38,768 nucleotides of DNA from Streptomyces sp. NRRL F-4489 (GTDB lineage: Bacteria > Actinomycetota > Actinomycetes > Streptomycetales > Streptomycetaceae). The notes beneath the pieces were generated by a model. That model worked only from the letters and a program-made list of their open reading frames with translations, did not search any database and had not been told where the DNA came from. The stretch is from NCBI RefSeq assembly GCF_001509485.1, contig NZ_LLZI01000253.1, positions 1-38,768 of the forward strand. The letters run 5' to 3'. The translations under genes were made by a program, and so were the position numbers. Positions 22,671 to 31,845 of the stretch are shown one piece after another; the first letter of the stretch is position 1; the number at the start of each line of letters is the position of its first letter.

Positions 22671-23795
22671 CTACAGCCGGACCGCCTTGCGCGGCTCGGA
22701 CTTGGCGCCCGTGAGCAGCCCGTGCAGGGTGGCGAACTCGTCCACGCACTTGGCGGTGCCGTTGACCACGCAGTCCAGGGGCGCGTCGGCGACCATGACC
22801 GGGACGCCCATCTCCTGGCGCAGGCGGCGGTCCAGGCCGCGGAGCAGGGCGCCGCCGCCGGTCAGCGCGATGCCCCGTTCGATGATGTCGCCGGACAGCT
22901 CCGGCGGGCACTCGTCGAGGGTGCGGTGGACGGCGCGGACGATGGCCTCGACCGGTTCGGCGAGGGCGCCGCGGATCTCCTCGGCGGTGATCTCCTGGAG
23001 GCGGGGCAGACCGCTGAGGTGGTCGCGGCCGCGGACGGTGTAGGAGTGGGCGGCCGGGGCGGCGTCCGCGCCGTCGCCGGGCGCCGCCTCGTCCTCCGGG
23101 TCGGGGAAGGCGTCGGCGAACGGGGCGTCGGGGGACCAGGCCGCCGAGCCGATGGCGATCTTGATGTCCTCGGCGGTGCGCTCGCCGATCGCCAGCCCGT
23201 GCTCCTTCTTGATGTACGCGGCGATCGCGGCGTCCATGGCGTCGCCGGCGACCCGGACGGACTGGGCGGTGACCAGGCCGCCCATGGAGACCACGGCGAC
23301 CTCGGTGGTGCCGCCGCCGATGTCCACGACCATGCAGCCGACCGGTTCGTCCACCGGCAGGCCGGCGCCGATCGCGGCGGCCATCGGCTCCTCGATGAGA
23401 TGCACCTCGCGGGCGCCGGCGCCGCGCGCGGAGTCGATGACGGCGCGCCGCTCGACACCGGTGATGCCGGACGGGACGCAGATGACGACGCGGGGGCGGG
23501 AGAAGCGGCGGCTGGGCAGGGCCTTCTTCATCAGGGCGCGCAGCATCTGCTCGGCCGCGTCGAAGTCGGCGATGACGCCCTCCCGCAGGGGCCGCATCGC
23601 GGTGATGCCGGAGGGGGTGCGGCCGATGGTGCGCTTGGCCTCCGAGCCGACGGCGACGACCTCGCCGGCGGCGTTCACCGCGACCACGGACGGTTCGTTC
23701 AGCACCACGCCTTTGCCGCGGGCGTAGACGAGGGTGTTGGCGGTGCCGAGGTCGATGCCTATGTCGTACGTTCCGGACGAAGTGCTGGACGCCAT
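22671..23795 (-). CDS. MreB/Mbl-like actin homologue
   Basis: A 374-residue actin-fold ATPase of the MreB family. Seen: DIGIDLGTANTLVYARGKG (phosphate 1), MRPLREGVIADF, VVICVPSGITGVERRA, VHLIEEPMAAAIGAGLPV, MVVDIGGGTTEVAVVS (phosphate 2), ERTAEDIKIAIGSA and ALTGGGALLRGLD (adenosine site). Odd: residues about 219-251, between IGSA and YTVRGRD, hold an acidic Asp/Pro/Ala-rich stretch longer than the short linker in standard MreB. Streptomyces have MreB in the mreBCD cluster plus a paralogue, Mbl. This gene stands alone without mreC/mreD and so is the paralogue type. These proteins act in spore-wall formation at the membrane. ATG at 23795; no strong binding site. Confidence 0.93.
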   Translation of the reverse strand: MASSTSSGTYDIGIDLGTANTLVYARGKGVVLNEPSVVAVNAAGEVVAVGSEAKRTIGRTPSGITAMRPLREGVIADFDAAEQMLRALMKKALPSRRFSRPRVVICVPSGITGVERRAVIDSARGAGAREVHLIEEPMAAAIGAGLPVDEPVGCMVVDIGGGTTEVAVVSMGGLVTAQSVRVAGDAMDAAIAAYIKKEHGLAIGERTAEDIKIAIGSAAWSPDAPFADAFPDPEDEAAPGDGADAAPAAHSYTVRGRDHLSGLPRLQEITAEEIRGALAEPVEAIVRAVHRTLDECPPELSGDIIERGIALTGGGALLRGLDRRLRQEMGVPVMVADAPLDCVVNGTAKCVDEFATLHGLLTGAKSEPRKAVRL

Positions 23796-23865
23796 GGGGA
23801 GTTCGTTTGCTCTCTCTCGGGAGGACAGTGCGCCGCAGGGGCCGCCATTGACCCACCATGACGGC

Positions 23866-23879
23866 AATTGCGGGCAATT
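23866..23879. promoter_or_regulatory. 14-bp perfect palindrome before the MreB-like gene
   Basis: AATTGCGGGCAATT (6-bp arms, 2-base centre) lies about 70 bases before the ATG, in an AT-rich patch. A candidate regulator binding site. Confidence 0.4.
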
Positions 23880-23884
23880 ATCTA

Positions 23885-23910
23885 GACTACTGGGGGTGGT
23901 GAATGGTTCC
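23885..23910 (-). promoter_or_regulatory. ECF-sigma-like promoter candidate of the MreB-like gene
   Basis: On the minus strand GGAAC (23906-23910) and GTC (23885-23887) are 18 bases apart, the layout of extracytoplasmic-function sigma promoters such as those of the cell-envelope sigma E regulon. An eyeball match only. Confidence 0.25.
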
Positions 23911-23957
23911 TGCGGTGGTGCGGACGGAGCGCCGGGGCACCGGGGAGCGGACGGGGA

Positions 23958-26036
23958 TCACGGGTCGGGGCCGGGGCTCGCGGGCAGCGCGTCGGTGAGG
24001 TCGTCCAGCGCGTCCAGGAGCAGCCCGGCGGCGCGCACGGCCACTCCCCCTTGTCCGTCCTCGGCCTGCCAGCGCTCCCAGACGGCGCGCGGGCCGCTCC
24101 AGTCCGGGCGGGCGCCCTCGCGGACCGCGCCGGCGGCCCGGTCGAGCGCGGGGCGCAGCGCCTCGGCGAACGCGGCGGCGCCCGGCGAGGGTTCGGCGTC
24201 CTTCTCCGGCAGATGCGCCTCCAGGATCATGGTGACCCGGCCCATCGCGGCGAGCGCGCCGCCCGCGGCGTGCGCGGCCCCCAGCGACAGGCCGCGGTGC
24301 CGGACCGGCTCCTTCTCGGCGCGGGCCTCGCTGGTCTCCCAGGCGGCGCGGGCCGCGCGGGCGTCGAGCAGCGCCTCGCGGACCTGCCGGGGGCGGCGGT
24401 CGGCGGGCCGGGCGTAGCCGTCGCAGACCGCCAGCGCGTACCGGCCGTTGGCCGCGAGCCAGTCGGCGAGGCGGTCGCGGAGCCTGGGCGTCTCCCAGGC
24501 CGGGAACAGCGCGTACGAGAACATCGCCAGCGCACCGCCGAGGAGGGTGAGCACCACCCGCTCCTCCACGGTCTGCTCCCAGCCGGCGCCCGCGATGCCC
24601 AGCAGGAAGACGACGTACGCGGCGACACAGGCGGAGGTAACGGAGAATCCGGTGCGCATCAGCAGGTACATCAGGAAGACGCAGACCACGGCGAGGGCGG
24701 CGCTGACGGCGGGCGCCGGGTGGGTCAGCGCCATCAGGCCGCCGCCGACCGCGACCCCGACCACCGTGCCGGCGAAACGGGCCACACCGCGCGCGTACGT
24801 CTGCGCGAAGTCGGGGCGCATCACCATGACGGCGGCGAGCGGCGCCCAGTAGCCGTGGCCGAACGGGAGGGCGGTGCCCAGGAGGTAGCCGGCGGCGGCG
24901 ACCGCGGCGACCCGGAGGGCGTGCCGGAAGATGTGCGAGGACCAGCGGGCCTCGCGGTGCAGGGAGCGCAGCGCGACCGGGACGAGCCGGGGGACGCTGG
25001 GGCGCAGCAGGTGGCCGCGTTCGGCCTCGGTGGTGGGGCGGGTGGCCTCGACGGGCTCGTCGGCCAGTTCGACGGCGTCGGCGAGCAGCGAGATCAGGCG
25101 GTAGGCGGTGCGGCGGGCGGGGCCGCTGAGCATCGGGCCGGTGGCCGGGACCTCCAGGGCGGCCATCGCCTCCGGGGGCAGCCGGACCGGCCGCGCGTAC
25201 CGGACGGCGTGCGCGACGGCGTCCAGGACGGTGCCGGCGGCGGCGAGGAGCTCCCGGACCCGGTCGCGTTCGGGTCCCTCCACCGGGGCGCCGACGACCG
25301 GGTCGGCCAGGGAGGCCAGGACCGGGCGGACCCGTTCGGCCACCCCGCGCGGGCCGTGCAGCTGGGCCGGGCGGCGCCGGGCCTGGCGGCGGGTCACCGT
25401 GGAGGCGGCGCGGGCGTGCATCAGCGGCGCGGGGTCGAAGGGCGCGACCGGGTCGTGGCGCAGCCGGCGGGCGTAGTCGGCCTCGGCGGCCAGCGCGTCG
25501 GCGAGCGCGTCCCGCTGGATCCCCCAGGGGCGCACCGGGAACAGCACGGTCAGGGTCGCCTGGACCAGCCCGCCGAAGGCGATCAGCGCGGCGTGCTCCA
25601 GGGCGCCGGCCACGGACGTCGGGAGGGTGACGGTGACCAGCATGATCGCCACGGTCTGGGTGCCGGCCAGCCCCGACACCGGCCCGATCGCCCAGGCCAT
25701 CCCGGCCAGGAACGTCCAGCCGGTGAGCAGTACGACGAACCCGAGGACGTGCGCGGCGGCCAGATAGCCGAGGAAGGTGGAGACCGCGAGCGCCCCGGCG
25801 ACGGCCAGGGCCAGCACCGGGCGGGGCCGCATACTGCGCTGGAAGGTGACGATCCCGGAGGAGAACGCGCCGAAGGCGGAGGAGACCGCGAGGGCCGGGC
25901 TGCCGCGCCACAGGCAGAGCCCGATGACGAGGGCGACGCCGGCCGTGCCGCGGATGGCGACCAGCGGGGTGAGTTTGGCGCGCTCGACGGTCAGCCCGGA
26001 GCGGGCGGCTTCCTTCAGCGCACGCGACCAGCTCAT
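23958..26036 (-). CDS. FUSC-family (fusaric acid resistance-like) membrane protein
   Basis: A 692-residue protein with two hydrophobic blocks. The first, within the first 200 residues (LVAIRGTAGVALVIGLCLW, VLALAVAGALAVSTFLGYL, LVQATLTVLFPVRPW), is followed by a helical cytosolic stretch. The second, at residues about 380-530, includes YWAPLAAVMVMRPDFAQTYA, the signature of the FUSC C-terminal block, then RFAGTVVGVAVGGGLM and LLMRTGFSVTSACVAAYVVF. A soluble C-terminal region follows. Known: FUSC proteins are putative aromatic-acid or aluminium-activated malate-type transporters. ATG at 26036. It is 162 bp before the MreB-like gene in the same direction; co-transcription is possible but not required. 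Confidence 0.9.
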   Translation of the reverse strand: MSWSRALKEAARSGLTVERAKLTPLVAIRGTAGVALVIGLCLWRGSPALAVSSAFGAFSSGIVTFQRSMRPRPVLALAVAGALAVSTFLGYLAAAHVLGFVVLLTGWTFLAGMAWAIGPVSGLAGTQTVAIMLVTVTLPTSVAGALEHAALIAFGGLVQATLTVLFPVRPWGIQRDALADALAAEADYARRLRHDPVAPFDPAPLMHARAASTVTRRQARRRPAQLHGPRGVAERVRPVLASLADPVVGAPVEGPERDRVRELLAAAGTVLDAVAHAVRYARPVRLPPEAMAALEVPATGPMLSGPARRTAYRLISLLADAVELADEPVEATRPTTEAERGHLLRPSVPRLVPVALRSLHREARWSSHIFRHALRVAAVAAAGYLLGTALPFGHGYWAPLAAVMVMRPDFAQTYARGVARFAGTVVGVAVGGGLMALTHPAPAVSAALAVVCVFLMYLLMRTGFSVTSACVAAYVVFLLGIAGAGWEQTVEERVVLTLLGGALAMFSYALFPAWETPRLRDRLADWLAANGRYALAVCDGYARPADRRPRQVREALLDARAARAAWETSEARAEKEPVRHRGLSLGAAHAAGGALAAMGRVTMILEAHLPEKDAEPSPGAAAFAEALRPALDRAAGAVREGARPDWSGPRAVWERWQAEDGQGGVAVRAAGLLLDALDDLTDALPASPGPDP

Positions 26037-26393
26037 AGCCAGAGGATACGGGCCGGTGGCCGGGCTTCCGGGGCGCCGGGCGGAGGCGCCGCACGGCCAC
26101 CCGGGCGGGCCGCGGGCGCGCCCCGGGAGCGGGGGCGCATCCGGGTGGCCGGGGCGCCGGGCGGGGGCGCGCAGGGGGCCATCTGGCGTCAGCGGACGCG
26201 CCCCCAGCGGGAAAATCACGGTAAACCGGTTCTCCGTTGACCGTAAACACCCCAGGTCAGAGGCGGATGGCGGCATCCGGGCGCGGCCGGTGCGAGGAAG
26301 CGGACACCCGGACGGGGAAACCTGTCCCCGCCCTGTCCCCTCTTGCTGGCCGGCCGGGACAACTCCCGGCCTGTCCGCCAAGGAGAAGGTCCC
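26037..26393. other. Divergent intergenic region with repeats
   Basis: About 357 bp, no gene. A 20-bp direct repeat with one mismatch lies at 26070-26089 and 26151-26170. An 11-bp perfect inverted repeat (CGGCCACCCGG with CCGGGTGGCCG) lies at 26094-26104 and 26141-26151. A lower-GC patch near 26214-26252 has two near-identical heptamers, GGTAAAC and CGTAAAC, around a TTGACC; promoters of the divergent genes probably lie here. Confidence 0.5.
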
Positions 26394-27413
26394 GTGCGCA
26401 AATCCCTCTTCACACCGGTGATCGCGTTGATCGCCCTGACCGTGCTCGGCGCGACGGCGGGCTGCGGCACGAGCGACGACCAGGGCGCGCCGGTACGGTT
26501 CAGCGGCCCCCGGACGGGCGCCGCGATGCAGACCGCGCCGGCCGGGAAGAACTCGCTGGTGCAGATGCCCACCCACCCGATCAGCTTCCAGGAGACCAGC
26601 CGGGTCGGGGGAGCCGGCGGGAACACCCCGATAGCCGTGACCACCTACCACGGGAAGAAGTCCGGCTTCACCGGCAAGGTCTGGGTCTGGGCGCCGCCGG
26701 AGTACTACGAGAAGCAGAACGCGAACAAGGGCTTCCCGGTCATGGAGGCGCTGCCCGGCGCCTACGGCTACCCGGTCAACTACTGGATCGGTTCCGACCT
26801 GAAGCTGGAGGAGTCCCTCGCGGCCTGGTCGAAGGCCGGTAAGAGCCTGCCCTTCATCGTCGTCATGCCGGTGCTCAACCCGAACGACAAGCAGTACTAC
26901 GACGGCAGCGACATCCCCGGCCAGCCGAAGATCGGCACCTGGCTGGCGAAGGACGTGCCCGACCTGGTGCGGGAGAACTTCCGCACCCTGAAGACCCGGA
27001 ACGCCTGGTGCATCATGGGCTCCTCGTCCGGCGGCTTCTCGGCGCTGAAGAACGTCCTGCAGAACCCCAAGGACTTCAAGGTCGCCATCCCGAACGGCCC
27101 GGACATCGTGCCGGACTCCCCGCTGTGGCGCGGCCACCTGTCGGCGATGCGGGCGAACAACCCCGAGGTGCTGGCCAAGCGGCTGATCGCCCGCGGCGGC
27201 CCGGACGTCTACCTGGCCTTCCAGGACGGCTCCAAGGAGAACACCGTGCTGCCGAAGGTGCGGAAGTTCATCGCGCAGTACGGCCGCGGGCCGGTGAAGA
27301 CGCGGCTGCAGATCGTGCCGAACGGTACGCACAGCGGCGCCACCTACGTCCAGGGCCTGGGCATGGGCACCATGCAGTGGGTCAGCGCCCATATGCAGGG
27401 GCCGACCGGCTGA
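26394..27413 (+). CDS. Secreted esterase-like lipoprotein (antigen 85/FrmB-type alpha/beta hydrolase)
   Basis: A 339-residue protein. The N-terminus RKSLFTPVIALIALTVLGA followed by TAGCG resembles a lipoprotein signal with Cys about 24. The hydrolase body carries KVWVWAPPEYY, VMEALPGAYGYPVNY, LPFIVVMPVLNPND, the nucleophile elbow CIMGSSSGGFSAL and a likely catalytic His in PNGTHSGATY. This layout fits the esterase family that includes antigen 85 and esterase D. The GTG at 26394 is preceded by AAGGAGAAGG. The product should be anchored on the outer face of the membrane; its substrate is unknown. It is followed by a strong terminator. Confidence 0.9.
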   Translation: MRKSLFTPVIALIALTVLGATAGCGTSDDQGAPVRFSGPRTGAAMQTAPAGKNSLVQMPTHPISFQETSRVGGAGGNTPIAVTTYHGKKSGFTGKVWVWAPPEYYEKQNANKGFPVMEALPGAYGYPVNYWIGSDLKLEESLAAWSKAGKSLPFIVVMPVLNPNDKQYYDGSDIPGQPKIGTWLAKDVPDLVRENFRTLKTRNAWCIMGSSSGGFSALKNVLQNPKDFKVAIPNGPDIVPDSPLWRGHLSAMRANNPEVLAKRLIARGGPDVYLAFQDGSKENTVLPKVRKFIAQYGRGPVKTRLQIVPNGTHSGATYVQGLGMGTMQWVSAHMQGPTG

Positions 27414-27428
27414 GCCGGGACCGGCCGT

Positions 27429-27469
27429 GGGGCGGCCGCCGCGGGATCGGTTTCCGCGGCGGCCGCCCC
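27429..27469. terminator. Strong bidirectional terminator, 16-bp perfect stem
   Basis: GGGGCGGCCGCCGCGG (27429-27444) and CCGCGGCGGCCGCCCC (27454-27469) with a 9-base loop, placed between two convergent genes 15 bp after one stop and 25 bp before the other. Confidence 0.85.
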
Positions 27470-27494
27470 CTGTGTTTCCTGCGGTCAAGTCGGG

Positions 27495-28007
27495 TTACGA
27501 CCCGCAGTCGACGTCCTGGAGGACGATCGGGCGGGACTCCAGGCCGACGTAGGCGGTGAAGTGGCGCCGGGTGCCGTCGCCCCAGGAGGTGGTGACGGTG
27601 GCCCAGCCGACCGCCGCGGACTGGGCGGTGGTCACCGGGCCGACGCTGATCGCGCGCGGGGTGTTCTGGGCGCAGAGCAGCAGGTCGTAGCCCTCGGTGT
27701 GGTCGGCGCGGTCCTTGAGGTAGGCGGAGACCTGGTGCCTGCGCTGGTACGGGGACGGGCCGTGCTGCCCGTAGAAGCGGGTCAGGAAGCGGTGGATCTC
27801 GGCGGCGGTGTGGCGGCCGTTCGGGTCGGTGCGGAGAGTGGGTGCGGCCTGCGGTGTGGCCGCCGTGGCCGGTCCGGCGGTGGCGAGGGCCAGGCCGAGG
27901 GCCGCGGCCCCGGCGGCCACGGCGCGGGCGGTACGCGACGAAACCGTACGCGACGTCCGTGGTGTGCGTGGCGTACGGGGCGTAGGTGACGAAGTGGTAC
28001 GGGACAT
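27495..28007 (-). CDS. Small secreted protein, unknown function
   Basis: A 170-residue protein that I do not recognise. ATG at 28007 with GGGAGGA about 7 bases upstream. The long N-terminus has an unusual repeat (TPRTPRTPRTSRT, then SSRTAR) before a hydrophobic Ala/Gly segment (AVAAGAAALGLALATAGPATA) that looks like a Sec signal with cleavage after ATA near residue 50. The mature part has HTAAEIHRFLTRFYGQHGPS, YLLLCAQN-like Cys, VGWATVTTSWGDGTRRHF and VDCGS at the end. Two Cys could form a disulfide. The mature part could be a compact alpha/beta domain. Confidence 0.8.
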   Translation of the reverse strand: MSRTTSSPTPRTPRTPRTSRTVSSRTARAVAAGAAALGLALATAGPATAATPQAAPTLRTDPNGRHTAAEIHRFLTRFYGQHGPSPYQRRHQVSAYLKDRADHTEGYDLLLCAQNTPRAISVGPVTTAQSAAVGWATVTTSWGDGTRRHFTAYVGLESRPIVLQDVDCGS

Positions 28008-28133
28008 GGCGGGTCCTCCCCCTTCGGGCGTTCGTACCGGGTCAGACATGCCGCCGCCGGGAACGGTTGCGGTGCCCGGCCTGTGGACGGATGTCCGGTT
28101 CCGTCCCGGGCCGGGCAGGTGGCGACCCGGCCG

Positions 28134-28994
28134 TTACGACACCACGTCCTTGCGGGCGAAGCCGCGGAAGGCCAGCGCGGTCAGCACCAGCGCGTAGGAC
28201 ACCGACACCGAGGCGCCCTGGATCATGCCGGTCCACTCCACGCGCGGCTGGAGCGCGTCCGCCCAGGCGTACTGCCAGTGCGCGGGCAGCGCGGCCCGCC
28301 AGCCGCCGAGCGCGGTGACCTGGTCCAGGACGTTGCCGACGATGGTCAGGCCGACCGCCCCGCCGACCGCGCCCAGCGGGGCGTCGGTGACCGTCGACAG
28401 CCAGAACGCCAGCGCCGCGGTGACCAGCTGGCTGACGAAGACGTAGCCGGCGACCACCGCCAGCCGCAGCACCGCGTCACCCGGGTCCAGCGCGCCCCCG
28501 GTGGGCAGTTGCAGCGGCCCCCAGCCGTACGCGGCGGTGCCCACGGCCAGCGCGACCAGCGGCAGCAGCGCGATCGCGGCGGCGCTGAACACCAGCGCCA
28601 CGGTCAGCTTGCTCAGCAGCAGCCGGGCCCGCGGCACCGGCGCGGCCAGCAGATAGCGCAGCGACGCCCAGCTCGCCTCCGAGGCCACCGTGTCGCCGCA
28701 GAACAGGGCGACCGGCACCACCAGCAGGAAGCCGGCCGAGACGAACAGCGCGGTGGCCGCGAGGTTGGCGCCGGACGCGGTGGCGGTGGCCATGAGGTTG
28801 ATCCGGCCGGGGGTGCGGGTGCCCGGGTCGCCGCCGATGGCGAACGCGGTGACCAGCACGAACGGCAGCAGCACCAGGATCGCGGCGATCACCAGGGTGC
28901 GGCGGCGGCGCAGCTGGCGGCGGGCCTCGACGCGCAGCGGCAGGGTGCGGCGGGCGCGGTAGCCGGGCGCCGCCGCCGGGGTGGTGGCGGTCAT
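28134..28994 (-). CDS. ABC transporter permease, ABC-2 type
   Basis: A 286-residue membrane protein with six hydrophobic segments. The N-terminal cytosolic part is Arg-rich (LPLRVEARRQLRRRRTL). SEASWASLRYLLAAPVPRARLL is typical of ABC-2 permeases (the loop after helix 2), and later come VFVSQLVTAALAFWLS and LGAVGGAVGLTIVGNVLD. The ATG at 28994 overlaps the stop of the hydrolase-ATPase gene (ATGA), so the two products form one transporter. No separate ATPase gene is needed because the neighbour carries that domain. The substrate is unknown. Confidence 0.93.
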   Translation of the reverse strand: MTATTPAAAPGYRARRTLPLRVEARRQLRRRRTLVIAAILVLLPFVLVTAFAIGGDPGTRTPGRINLMATATASGANLAATALFVSAGFLLVVPVALFCGDTVASEASWASLRYLLAAPVPRARLLLSKLTVALVFSAAAIALLPLVALAVGTAAYGWGPLQLPTGGALDPGDAVLRLAVVAGYVFVSQLVTAALAFWLSTVTDAPLGAVGGAVGLTIVGNVLDQVTALGGWRAALPAHWQYAWADALQPRVEWTGMIQGASVSVSYALVLTALAFRGFARKDVVS

Positions 28995-31708
28995 CGTGCG
29001 TCGTCTCCGATCAGGGTGAGGAAGGCGTCCTCCAGGCGGCGGTGCGGGCCGACGCGGTGCACCGGCACGTCCAGCCGGACCAGTTCGGCCAGCAGCCGCG
29101 GGGTGCCGTCCGGGTCGGTGAGCCGGACCAGCAGGCCGTCGTCGGCGCGGACCGCGGAGGCCACGCCGGGCAGCGCGCCGGCCTTCTCCAGCAGCGCGTC
29201 CGGCAGCGCGGTGCCCTCGGGGACGCCGATGAGCACGGTGTCGCCGGAGCCCACCACGTCCGCCACCGGCCCGGCCTCGACCAGCCGGCCGCGGTCCATG
29301 ACGACCAGGTGGGTGCAGCTCTGCTCCACCTCGGACAGCAGATGGCTGGAGACGATGACGGTGCGGCCGTCCGCGGCGTAGCGGATCATCACCTCGCGCA
29401 TCGCGCGGATCTGCGGCGGGTCCAGGCCGTTGGTCGGCTCGTCGAGGATGAGCAGGTCGGGCAGGCCGAGCATGGCCTGGGCGAGGGCCAGGCGCTGGCG
29501 CATGCCCTGGGAATAGGTGCGCACCGCGCGGTCCAGGGCGTCGCCCAGACCGGCGATCTCCAGGGCCTCCTCGGTGTGCGCGTCGGCGGCCGGGCGGCCG
29601 GTCGCCTGCCAGTACAGGTCGAGGTTGGCGCGCCCGGACAGGTGCGGCAGGAATCCGGCGCCCTCCACGAACGCGCCGACCCGGGACAGCACCGGCGCGC
29701 CCGGCCGGACCGCCTGGCCGAAGACCCGGATCTCGCCGCCGTCCGGGCGGATCAGGCCCATCAGCATCCGCAGGGTGGTGGTCTTGCCGGCGCCGTTCGG
29801 GCCGAGCAGGCCGAGCACCTGGCCGCGTTCGACCCGGAAGGACAGGTCGCGTACGGCGTAGCGGTCGGCGGACTTGGCGTACCGCTTGGTCAGGCCGGTG
29901 ATCTCCAGCGGTACGTCGGCCAGGGCCGGGTCGGGGGCGGGGGCGGCGGTGCGGCGGCGGGCGGTGAGCAGCAGCAGCGCGGCGGCCACCGCGGCGGCCG
30001 CGGGCAGCGCCCAGGTCCACGCGGGCAGCGGCGCGGCGGTGGCGCGCACCTCCGGCGCGGTGGGCACGGCGAGGTCCGGGGCGGCCAGGGACACGGTGTA
30101 GGTGGCGGGCCGGACCGGGGTGGCGTAGCCGAGGTCGGTGGCGGACAGCACCAGCCGCAGCCGGTGCCCGGCGGCGAACTCGTGGTCCACGGCCGGGAGT
30201 TGGAGCCGTACGGTGCGGCCGTCGCCGGCCCCCTCGACGCGGTACGGGGTGACCAGCTGGGACGGCAGGGTCTGGCGGCGGCCGTCCGGCGCGACGTCGT
30301 AGAGCTTGGCGAAGACCACCGCGTCCGGGGAGGTGGCGCGGATCCGCACGGTGGCGGTGGGGCTGCCGGTGAGGTGGACGGGGGTGCGCAGCGGCGCCGA
30401 GTCGAAGTGCGCGTACTGGCCGGGGAAGTCCAGGGCGAGGCCGCCGGCGCCGAGCGCGGAGAGGTCGCCGAGGGCGCCCGCGCCGGGGACGGCGGAGAGG
30501 GCGGGCGGGGCGGCGCCGGCGGGGTTGGCGAACCGCTGCTCCCGGCCGGTCAGCGGGATCCGGCGGGGGTCGTGGTCCAGGCCCGGGTAGCGGTCGGCGC
30601 TCGCGCCGGCCAGCCGCAGGGTGCCGGCGGTGGAGTCCACGCCGCCGGTGCGGCTGATGCGGAACGCGGGCCCGGTGGCGGCGTTCCGGTCGCCCTTCAG
30701 ATAGCGGTCGAACCACGCGGTGGTGCGGGCGTTGGTGCGCGCGGTCTCCCGGTCGCCGCCGTCGTGGCCGCCGGCGATCCAGTCGACGGCGACCGGCGCG
30801 CCGTTGCGCCGGAGCGCGGTGGCCATCGCGTCGGCCTGGCCGAGCGGGAAGAGCGAGTCGGTCTGGCCCTGCGTGATCAGGGTCGGGACCTTGATGCGGT
30901 CGGCGACGGCGGAGGGGCTGCGGGCCGCCAGCACCCGGCGGGCCGCCGCGTCCGGGACGCCGCTGACCGCGACCCGTTCGTACAGGGCGCACAGCGCGGG
31001 CTCGAAGCGACCGCAGCCGCCGGGCGGCGAGCTGTCGGCGGAGGGGGCGCTTCCGGCGGACGGCGCACCGGTGGCGGACCCGGCCGACCCGGTGGTGAAG
31101 AAGATGCCGGCCCACAGCTTCTTGAACACGCCGTTGGGGAACAGCGCGTCGGCGAGGTTCCAGTACGTGATCTGCGGGGCGATGGCGTCCACCCGCGGGT
31201 CGTGGCCGGCGGCCAGCAGCGCGAGCGCGCCGCCGTACGAGGCGCCGGCCACGCCGACGCGCGGATCGCCGGGCCGGTCGAGCCGGACCTCGGGCCGCTT
31301 GGCGAGCCAGTCGATCAGGCGGCGGACGTCGGCGACCTCGCCGTCCGGGTCGTTCAGCCCGATCCGGCCGGTGGAGCGGCCGAAGCCGCGCGCGGACCAG
31401 GTCAGCACCGCGTAGCCGTCCCGGGCCAACTGCTCGGCCTCACCGCGGACATCGGCCTTGCTGCCGCCGAAGCCGTGGCCGAGCAGGACCGCGGGGCGCC
31501 GCCCGGGGGCGCCGGCGGTGAAGAACGAGGTGTCGATCCGCACCGTCCCCGGCCCGCCGGGCGCCTCGGGCATCGTCAGGACGCGGTCCTCGCGGTGCAT
31601 CGCGGGCGGCGCGTCGGGGGCGGCGGCCGCCCAGGTGCCGCCCCCTATGAGGAGGGCCAGCGCGCCCGCGGCGGCGGCGAGCCGGCGCCCGCGCAGTCGG
31701 AGATCCAT
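28991..31708 (-). CDS. Fusion of extracytoplasmic S15/CocE-like hydrolase and ABC ATPase
   Basis: A 905-residue two-part protein. A signal anchor (residues 8-30) leads to an alpha/beta hydrolase of the X-Pro dipeptidyl-peptidase/CocE type with LLGHGFGGSKA, GASYGG (Ser157), QGQTDSLFPLG (Asp about 284) and AGGHDGGD (His about 315), then its beta-sandwich domain (residues about 420-545). A second hydrophobic segment (562-583, ALPAAAAVAAALLLLTARRR) is followed by a full ABC ATPase: GLLGPNGAGKTTT (636-648), TYSQGMRQRLALA, DLLILDEPTNGLDPPQ and the H-loop VIVSSHLLSE. The hydrolase should be outside and the ATPase inside. The overlapping permease gene completes the transporter. It may cleave an extracellular substrate coupled to transport. 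Confidence 0.92.
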   Translation of the reverse strand: MDLRLRGRRLAAAAGALALLIGGGTWAAAAPDAPPAMHREDRVLTMPEAPGGPGTVRIDTSFFTAGAPGRRPAVLLGHGFGGSKADVRGEAEQLARDGYAVLTWSARGFGRSTGRIGLNDPDGEVADVRRLIDWLAKRPEVRLDRPGDPRVGVAGASYGGALALLAAGHDPRVDAIAPQITYWNLADALFPNGVFKKLWAGIFFTTGSAGSATGAPSAGSAPSADSSPPGGCGRFEPALCALYERVAVSGVPDAAARRVLAARSPSAVADRIKVPTLITQGQTDSLFPLGQADAMATALRRNGAPVAVDWIAGGHDGGDRETARTNARTTAWFDRYLKGDRNAATGPAFRISRTGGVDSTAGTLRLAGASADRYPGLDHDPRRIPLTGREQRFANPAGAAPPALSAVPGAGALGDLSALGAGGLALDFPGQYAHFDSAPLRTPVHLTGSPTATVRIRATSPDAVVFAKLYDVAPDGRRQTLPSQLVTPYRVEGAGDGRTVRLQLPAVDHEFAAGHRLRLVLSATDLGYATPVRPATYTVSLAAPDLAVPTAPEVRATAAPLPAWTWALPAAAAVAAALLLLTARRRTAAPAPDPALADVPLEITGLTKRYAKSADRYAVRDLSFRVERGQVLGLLGPNGAGKTTTLRMLMGLIRPDGGEIRVFGQAVRPGAPVLSRVGAFVEGAGFLPHLSGRANLDLYWQATGRPAADAHTEEALEIAGLGDALDRAVRTYSQGMRQRLALAQAMLGLPDLLILDEPTNGLDPPQIRAMREVMIRYAADGRTVIVSSHLLSEVEQSCTHLVVMDRGRLVEAGPVADVVGSGDTVLIGVPEGTALPDALLEKAGALPGVASAVRADDGLLVRLTDPDGTPRLLAELVRLDVPVHRVGPHRRLEDAFLTLIGDDAR

Positions 31709-31845
31709 GGCTGAATCCTAGGGACCGGGCCGGGCGCGCCGCCCCGTCCGCCGGGTGGAGAGCGCCGCCCTCCCGGCGCAGTAGCCCCGCCCGGTGGCGT
31801 ACCACCGGCGCGGTACGGCCGGGCGCCGGGGCCGGCTCGCGGCGG

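Noticed and set aside
29042..31714. 890-codon plus-strand open frame antisense to the hydrolase-ATPase fusion
   Set aside because: Shadow frame; the minus strand carries complete hydrolase and ATPase motifs.
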